This document shows positions 58,679-64,000 of a DNA stretch of 64,000 bases, piece after piece. Both the position numbers and the translations under genes were made by a program. The stretch is from NCBI GenBank assembly GCA_944377425.1, contig CALWEX010000055.1:33400-97399 (forward strand), written 5' to 3'. The DNA comes from an uncultured Clostridia bacterium. Its GTDB lineage: Bacteria; Bacillota; Clostridia; Lachnospirales; Anaerotignaceae. The notes beneath the pieces were generated by a model, which was not told the origin of the DNA, did no database searches, and saw nothing but the letters and a program-made list of their open reading frames with translations. How positions within the stretch are numbered: the stretch's first letter is position 1; every line of letters starts with the position of its first letter.

Positions 58679-59983
58679 ATGAATACTGTTGATATTATTA
58701 CTAAAAAAAGAGATAAATACACTTTAACTCAAGACGAAATAGAATATATAATAACAGGTGCTGTAGACGGCTCTATACCTGATTATCAGCTATCAGCATT
58801 TTTAATGGCGTCTTTTATAAACGGCCTTAACGACGAAGAAACTTTTTATATTACAAAAGCCATGCTCCAAAGCGGCAAAATACTTGATTTTTCTGATATT
58901 CCTGGAATTAAAACCGATAAGCACTCTACCGGCGGTGTTGGAGATACCACAACACTGATACTTGCTCCTGCTGTTGCTTCTTTAGGAGTGCCTGTAATTA
59001 AAATGAGCGGCCGCGGCCTTGGTTTTTCCGGCGGCACAATAGACAAGCTTTCAGCAATACCAGGCTTTTCAACTGAAATTTCTATGGAAAAAGCCAAAGA
59101 ATTAGCTAAAAAAAGCGGTATTGTATTAATGGGTCAAAGTGAAAGCATTGCCCTTGCGGATAAAATATTTTATTCCCTGCGAGATGTAACTGGCACAGTT
59201 GAAAGCACAGCACTTATTGTAAGCAGTATAATGTCCAAAAAATTAGCAACTGGAAGTGACGCCATAGTTTTTGATGTAAAATGCGGAAGCGGTGCTTTTA
59301 TGAAAGATTTACCATCTGCCCGTACACTTGCTGATGATTTAATACAAATAGGAAAAAAATTCAACAAAAAATGTATTGCTGTAATTTCTTCTATGAGCCA
59401 GCCTTTAGGAAATTATATAGGCAACAGCCTTGAAGTATACGAAGCCATAGACGTGCTTAAGGGCAAAATAAAAGGCGATTTAAGATACACATCTTCTATT
59501 TTAGGCGGTGCAATGCTTATGTGTGCAGGCAAAGCAAAGGATATAGAATCCGGCGCAAAAATGATAGAAGAAGCCATTGACAGCGGCAAAGCACTTAATA
59601 AATTCAAAGAACTGCTTATTAATCAAGGCGGAAATCCAGATATAATAAATGATTATTCGCTTATGCCTCTTTCTAAATACAGTTTGGATATTTTATCCTC
59701 TAAAGACGGCTATTTAAGCTCATTTAACACACATAAAATAGGCCTTACTTCTGTAGAAACTGGCGCTGGAAGAAAGCAGAAAACAGACAACATAGATTTA
59801 GGCGCTGGCATTAAACTTAACTGCCGAATAGGCGATTACCTGAAAAAAGGCGATGTTGTAGCAACTATTTATTCCAAAGACGAAACACGACTTAAAAATG
59901 CCGCCGATATGTTTAACAGCTCTTTTGAGCTTTCAAACAATAAACCGGAAATACCAAAGCTTATACTGGACATAATAGAGTAA
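58679..59983 (+). CDS. pdp: Pyrimidine-nucleoside phosphorylase
   Basis: The enzyme phosphorolyses thymidine, uridine and deoxyuridine to base and (deoxy)ribose-1-phosphate. The 434-residue protein carries the family signature [20 protein letters not shown] and [12 protein letters not shown], and a C-terminal barrel domain with [20 protein letters not shown]. The ATG follows AAAGGAGG. It is followed by deoB, which converts the sugar phosphate, so the pair forms a nucleoside salvage operon. Confidence 0.96.
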   Translation: MNTVDIITKKRDKYTLTQDEIEYIITGAVDGSIPDYQLSAFLMASFINGLNDEETFYITKAMLQSGKILDFSDIPGIKTDKHSTGGVGDTTTLILAPAVASLGVPVIKMSGRGLGFSGGTIDKLSAIPGFSTEISMEKAKELAKKSGIVLMGQSESIALADKIFYSLRDVTGTVESTALIVSSIMSKKLATGSDAIVFDVKCGSGAFMKDLPSARTLADDLIQIGKKFNKKCIAVISSMSQPLGNYIGNSLEVYEAIDVLKGKIKGDLRYTSSILGGAMLMCAGKAKDIESGAKMIEEAIDSGKALNKFKELLINQGGNPDIINDYSLMPLSKYSLDILSSKDGYLSSFNTHKIGLTSVETGAGRKQKTDNIDLGAGIKLNCRIGDYLKKGDVVATIYSKDETRLKNAADMFNSSFELSNNKPEIPKLILDIIE

Positions 59984-60000
59984 ACAAAGGAGCGATGTAT

Positions 60001-61179
60001 ATGAAAAGAGCAATTATAATAGTTCTTGACAGTGTGGGCATAGGCGAAATGCCTGATGCTGCAAAATATGGTGATGAAGGCAGCAACACACTTGTTAATA
60101 TAAAAAAAGCCCGTCCTGAAATGGATTTAAAAAATCTCTGTAATCTTGGCCTTGGCAACATAGACGGCAAAGAAATAGAAATTTTAGGTAAGGTTGACTC
60201 TCCTTCCGGCTGTTTCGGTAAAATGGCAGAAGCTTCTAACGGCAAAGACACCACAACAGGCCACTGGGAAATGGCAGGCATTATAACAGAAAACCCTTTC
60301 CCTACATTTACAAAAACGGGCTTTCCTTATGAGGTAATGCGTAAGCTTGAAGAGATAAACGGCGATATGGGATTTTTAGGAAATCTTGCCGCTTCTGGTA
60401 CTGAAATTATAAATATATTAGGCGATGAGCATGTACGCACAGGCTTTCCTATTGTATACACATCGGCCGACAGTGTAATGCAGATAGCCGCCCACGAAGA
60501 TATAGTTCCTGTTGAAAAACTTTATGAAATATGCCAGAACGCAAGAAAAATACTAACCGGTCCTTACGCTGTGGCAAGGGTTATAGCACGGCCTTTTACA
60601 GGCACAAGCGGAAATTACACCAGAACAAAAAATAGGCGTGATTTTTCACTTGAGCCAACAGGCGAAACAATACTTGATGTTATATCATCAAAAGGTGAAG
60701 ATGTTATTGCCATAGGAAAAATTGAGGACATTTTCCAGCACAAAGGCATAACTTTAGCTGACCACACTACAAACAATAACGACGGTATAGAAAAAACAAT
60801 AGATTATATTAAAAAGCCTTCCAATGGCCTTATATTTACAAACTTAGTTGATTTTGATATGGTTTATGGCCACAGAAACGATATAGACGGATATAAAAAA
60901 GGCCTTGAATATTTCGACTCAAAACTGCCTGAAATTTTAGACGCACTTAATGATGATGACATGCTTTTTATTACAGCTGACCATGGCTGTGACCCTACAA
61001 CAGTAAGTACAGACCATTCAAGGGAATATGTGCCTATATTATGTTATGGCAAAAAAGCTAAAAGCGGAGTAAACTTAGACACAAGAAGCACATTTGCCGA
61101 TTTGGGAAAAACAATTCTAGAATACCTTGAAATAAAAAACAGCCTGCCGGGAACATCATTTCTTAATGAAATTATATAA
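60001..61179 (+). CDS. deoB: Phosphopentomutase
   Basis: DeoB interconverts (deoxy)ribose-1- and 5-phosphates, feeding the sugar from Pdp into central metabolism. The 392 residues start [20 protein letters not shown], with metal-binding Asp in VLDSVG, Thr in [11 protein letters not shown], and HG/DH sites in [20 protein letters not shown]. The ATG at 60001 is chosen for spacing from AAAGGAG; one two codons upstream is too close. It starts 17 bases after pdp. Confidence 0.96.
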   Translation: MKRAIIIVLDSVGIGEMPDAAKYGDEGSNTLVNIKKARPEMDLKNLCNLGLGNIDGKEIEILGKVDSPSGCFGKMAEASNGKDTTTGHWEMAGIITENPFPTFTKTGFPYEVMRKLEEINGDMGFLGNLAASGTEIINILGDEHVRTGFPIVYTSADSVMQIAAHEDIVPVEKLYEICQNARKILTGPYAVARVIARPFTGTSGNYTRTKNRRDFSLEPTGETILDVISSKGEDVIAIGKIEDIFQHKGITLADHTTNNNDGIEKTIDYIKKPSNGLIFTNLVDFDMVYGHRNDIDGYKKGLEYFDSKLPEILDALNDDDMLFITADHGCDPTTVSTDHSREYVPILCYGKKAKSGVNLDTRSTFADLGKTILEYLEIKNSLPGTSFLNEII

Positions 61180-61190
61180 GGAGAAAAACA

Positions 61191-61361
61191 ATGGTTGAGC
61201 GAATAAAAATTAAAGAAATAAACGACTCCCCTGCTAAAGGCATGTATATAACAAAAAAAGATGCTGGAATTATGCTTTTTTCGTCTGCTGTTTTAATTAC
61301 ACTTATTGCTGTTAAAACAAAAATTTCTACAGTTTTAAAAATGCACTATCTATTAAAATAA
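61191..61361 (+). CDS. Small single-helix membrane protein, unknown
   Basis: A 56-codon frame starting MVERIKIKEINDSPAKGMYI, with a hydrophobic segment at about residues 26-41 (AGIMLFSSAVLITLIAV) and a basic tail. An AAGGAG site with 7-base spacing precedes the ATG, and it begins 11 bases after deoB, so it is probably the third gene of that operon. No family was recognised. Confidence 0.6.
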   Translation: MVERIKIKEINDSPAKGMYITKKDAGIMLFSSAVLITLIAVKTKISTVLKMHYLLK

Positions 61362-61388
61362 GCCCTATGACTAAAAAGAATAAAATTA

Positions 61389-61417
61389 TTGCGGTTTGCA
61401 ATTTACTAAAGTATAAT
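61389..61417 (+). promoter_or_regulatory. ychF promoter
   Basis: TTGCGG (61389-61394), 17-base spacer, TATAAT (61412-61417), about 34 bases before the ychF ATG. Confidence 0.72.
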
Positions 61418-61450
61418 AGTTTTTAGTATTTTCACGAAAGGACGAACATT

Positions 61451-62548
61451 ATGAAATTAGGTATCGTAGGACTTCCAAATGTAGGAAAGTCAACATTATT
61501 CAACTCTATGACACTTGGAAAGGCTGAGGCAGCAAACTACCCTTTCTGCACAATAGACCCTAATGTAGGTGTTGTTGCTGTGCCGGACAAACGTCTTGAC
61601 AGGCTTACAGCACTTTATAACTCAGCAAAAACAACACCGGCTGTTATTGAATTTGTAGACATTGCCGGCCTTGTAAAAGGCGCAAGCAAAGGCGAAGGTT
61701 TAGGCAATAAGTTTTTAAGCCATATCCGCGAGGTTGACGCTATAGTGCATGTTGTGCGCTGTTTTGAGGACGGTAATGTTGTACATGTAGACGGAAGCGT
61801 TGACCCTGTTAGGGATATTGAAACTATCAATCTTGAGCTTATATTCTCAGACATTGAAATACTTGAAAGACGTATTGCAAAAACTACAAAAAGCCTTATG
61901 GGCAACAAATCACTTAAAAAAGAGCTTGATGTGCTTAAAAAGCTTCAGGAAGGCCTTGAAAAAGGTATATGCGCAAGAATGATTCCTTTTGACGACCCAG
62001 ACGACGCTGCTTTTGTAGACACTCTTGACCTGCTCACATCAAAGCCTGTGCTCTATGCCGCAAATGTAGCTGAAGATGACCTTGCTGATGATGGAGCTTC
62101 AAACGAAAACGTACAGGCAGTACGTGAGTATGCTGCAAAAGACGGCTCAGAAGTATTTGTACTTTGTGCTAAAATAGAAGAAGAAATTTCAGAACTTGAC
62201 AACGATGAAAAAGAAGAATTTTTATCAGCTTTAGGCGTATCTTCCAGCGGCCTTGATAGACTTATTAAAGCCAGCTACAAGCTCCTTGGTCTTATAAGCT
62301 ACCTTACATCAGGTCCAGACGAAACAAGAGCATGGACTATTAAAAACGGTACAAAAGCTCCTCAAGCTGCAGGTAAAATCCATACAGACTTTGAAAGAGG
62401 CTTTATCCGTGCCGAAGTTGTGGCATTTGACGACCTTGACAGACTTGGCTCAATGACAGCTGCAAAAGAGCAAGGTCTTGTACGCTCAGAAGGTAAAGAG
62501 TATGTTGTAAAAGATGGAGACGTAATACTTTTCAGGTTTAACGTATAA
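61451..62548 (+). CDS. ychF: Redox-regulated ATPase YchF/Ola1
   Basis: YchF is an Obg-family P-loop protein that binds ribosomes and prefers ATP. The 365-residue protein has G1 GLPNVGKST (residues 6-14), NYPFCTIDPNVGVV, DIAGLVKGASKGEGLGNKFL and the C-terminal TGS domain (LISYLTSGPDETRAWTIKNG). The ATG follows AAAGGA. Confidence 0.97.
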   Translation: MKLGIVGLPNVGKSTLFNSMTLGKAEAANYPFCTIDPNVGVVAVPDKRLDRLTALYNSAKTTPAVIEFVDIAGLVKGASKGEGLGNKFLSHIREVDAIVHVVRCFEDGNVVHVDGSVDPVRDIETINLELIFSDIEILERRIAKTTKSLMGNKSLKKELDVLKKLQEGLEKGICARMIPFDDPDDAAFVDTLDLLTSKPVLYAANVAEDDLADDGASNENVQAVREYAAKDGSEVFVLCAKIEEEISELDNDEKEEFLSALGVSSSGLDRLIKASYKLLGLISYLTSGPDETRAWTIKNGTKAPQAAGKIHTDFERGFIRAEVVAFDDLDRLGSMTAAKEQGLVRSEGKEYVVKDGDVILFRFNV

Positions 62549-62744
62549 AAAACATCAATATTTCAAAATGAAATATTATCTCCTATTATTTGTTCAAACA
62601 TGTTATAATTTGTATATATGCACAATTTTTTATGAACAAAATTCTATTTAGAAAAATACAGCGACTGTAATATAATCTACTTAAAAGTTGTAAAATATTA
62701 TTAAAAGGCAAGTGGCGTATTTATGTAATGGGGAGTGATTTTTA

Positions 62745-63767
62745 ATGGTACAGTTAGAAACATTTGATTACAACGAGCTCATTAAACATCGTGGCACAAA
62801 AAAATGCGGTTTTCATGAGATAGGCCTTAAACCTGATGGCTCAATGATGAAAATCCCTTACGTTATTGTTGTCGGTGAGGAGGAAGGTCCTACTTTGCTT
62901 ATGGATGGCGGTATCCACGGCGACGAGGTAGAAGGTGCCGAAGCTATAGCAAACGTATATAACGAGCTTGATCCTAAGAAATTCAAAGGCGTATACATTG
63001 GTATACCACACCTTAACCTTGAAGGCTTTAACATAGGCAAACGTGTTGCAAGCTCAATAGACTATACTGCTGCTGACATGAACCGCGTATTCCCAGGCGA
63101 TGATGTAAGCGGCAAAATAAGCACAACAATAATAGCAAAATACGTTAAGCTTTTTGTAGAGTACGCTGATTATTGGGTTACATTCCACAGTGGCGGAAAT
63201 ACACTTTATCTTGAGCCTATAGCTTGCTATACAAATACTAAGTTAGACACTGTATTTGGTTCTTTAACTTATGATATGGCACGCTGCTTTATGACGCCTT
63301 ACCTTTGGAGATGCAATCCAGGTGCTAGCAAGGAAGGCAGTACAGCTACAATGCGCGGACTTTCAGAAGTTAAGAAAATTGCGTACATATGCCTTGAAAT
63401 GGGCGGTAATGTAATGTTCATGAAAGACAGAGAAAGAATTTACAAAATGTGTCATGACGGTATTAAAAACCTCCTTAACTATTTAAAGATGACAGACGGA
63501 CCTGTTCCTGAATTCAGAACAGATACTATAGATGTTGACGTTGATTACCTTCACATTACCCATGGTGGTATTTACCATCCTACAAAATATATATTCGACC
63601 GTGTTAAAAAAGGTGAAGTTCTTGGCTATGTTACAGACATATTCGGCAATAAAATTGATGAAAGAACTGCCCCTTATGACGGCATAGTTGTAGGCACATG
63701 GACACCACCTGTTATTCAGCCAAGAGAATGGTGCTGCCTGTTTGGTAAATTCCAAGACGAAGAATAA
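62745..63767 (+). CDS. Succinylglutamate desuccinylase/aspartoacylase-family zinc hydrolase
   Basis: This 340-residue AstE/AspA (M14-like) hydrolase has the zinc-binding His-x-x-Glu in GGIHGDEVEGAE, the substrate-binding region DYTAADMNRVFPG, and the second zinc His in WVTFHSGG. The C-terminal domain is beta-rich with a lipoyl-like GEVLGYVTDIFGNKID. Related enzymes act on N-acyl amino acids, but the substrate cannot be inferred and there is no pathway context nearby. The ATG follows GGGGAG. Confidence 0.88.
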   Translation: MVQLETFDYNELIKHRGTKKCGFHEIGLKPDGSMMKIPYVIVVGEEEGPTLLMDGGIHGDEVEGAEAIANVYNELDPKKFKGVYIGIPHLNLEGFNIGKRVASSIDYTAADMNRVFPGDDVSGKISTTIIAKYVKLFVEYADYWVTFHSGGNTLYLEPIACYTNTKLDTVFGSLTYDMARCFMTPYLWRCNPGASKEGSTATMRGLSEVKKIAYICLEMGGNVMFMKDRERIYKMCHDGIKNLLNYLKMTDGPVPEFRTDTIDVDVDYLHITHGGIYHPTKYIFDRVKKGEVLGYVTDIFGNKIDERTAPYDGIVVGTWTPPVIQPREWCCLFGKFQDEE

Positions 63768-63811
63768 TAAATATAAAAAGAATCCCTGTTAAATTAAAAC
63801 TATTCACAAAT

Positions 63812-63848
63812 AAACGGAAACAGTATTTAAGTGCTGTTTCCGTTTTTT
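63812..63848 (+). terminator. Terminator after the desuccinylase-like gene
   Basis: AAACGGAAACAG (63812-63823) and CTGTTTCCGTTT (63834-63845) arms with a 10-base loop, then T. Confidence 0.92.
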
Positions 63849-63880
63849 ATATAAATAAAATAAGCCATCGGTTTGAAATG

Positions 63881-64000
63881 CACCCCATTTGTTAGACAGT
63901 ATGATATACTAAATAACAAATGGGGTGATTTTTTATGCCAAAAGGAATAGCAAACAAAAAATATACACCTGAGTTTAAGAAACTTGTTGTTGAAACTATG
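63881..64000 (+). mobile_element. Left end of an IS3-family-like element (cut by window end)
   Basis: CACCCCATTTGTTA (63881-63894) is exactly repeated in inverse orientation at 63914-63927, directly before an ORF that resembles an IS3-type OrfA start. The outer copy is likely near the terminal repeat. The rest lies beyond the window. Confidence 0.6.
63935..64000 (+). CDS. Transposase OrfA (IS3 family-like), partial
   Basis: The first 22 codons read MPKGIANKKYTPEFKKLVVE and then TM. The K-Y-T-P-E-F-K pattern is typical of the HTH start of IS3-family OrfA. A possible ribosome site (GGGGTG) precedes the ATG. The gene runs off the window. Confidence 0.7.
   Translation, partial: MPKGIANKKYTPEFKKLVVETM

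Overview
The window looks like a piece of chromosome from a low-GC, endospore-forming member of the Clostridia. The gene order rplU-prp-rpmA-obgE, an L27 with the cleavable N-terminal extension, recA-recX, cinA-pgsA-rimO-ftsK/spoIIIE, spoIIP next to lepA, and a Gram-positive type IV pilus locus without an outer-membrane secretin all point there. Family-level placement (Lachnospirales-like) is only a guess.

Two kinds of DNA are joined. Core blocks lie at about 1-20.6 kb and 55.7-63.8 kb. The left block, mostly on the minus strand, holds ribosomal proteins, a large TPR protein, recX, recA, cinA, two small membrane-protein ORFs separated by one amber codon, pgsA, rimO and the DNA translocase. 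Plus-strand genes follow: an acyltransferase, purK, a FapA-CheX-CheY set, and the two-subunit serine dehydratase sdaAB-sdaAA. The right block holds lepA and spoIIP on the minus strand, then pdp-deoB with a small membrane ORF, ychF and a zinc deacylase/desuccinylase-like gene on the plus strand. The left end of an IS3-type element is cut by the window edge.

Between them (about 20.7-55.7 kb) is an accessory region: a DUF2798 protein, an IS200/IS605 remnant, a 1206-residue SLH surface protein, a LytTR response regulator, a decayed HD-GYP phosphodiesterase, and a complete type IV pilus operon. The operon reads, in transcription order, giant prepilin, PilX-like, PilV-like, PilW-like, pilB, pilT, pilC, pilA, pilD, pilM, pilN, pilO. 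Its first gene encodes a 2159-residue protein with a canonical prepilin N-terminus and three GLUG-repeat blocks, a probable giant modular tip adhesin and the most unusual object here. Directly upstream on the same strand are a diguanylate cyclase and a large PAS-GAF-GGDEF-PAS-GGDEF-EAL protein whose EAL domain is cut by a single in-frame TGA. Further out are two paralogous AgrC-like histidine kinases, each preceded by the ruins of a LytTR response regulator.

How the parts may work together (inference): the pilus operon sits beside cyclic-di-GMP genes in which one cyclase is intact while both candidate phosphodiesterases (EAL and HD-GYP) are broken. This could bias the cell toward high c-di-GMP and surface attachment. 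The two orphan kinases may signal to the single intact LytTR regulator about 24 kb away. Several single-lesion pseudogenes suggest recent decay of accessory regulation, or, less likely, recoding or sequence errors.
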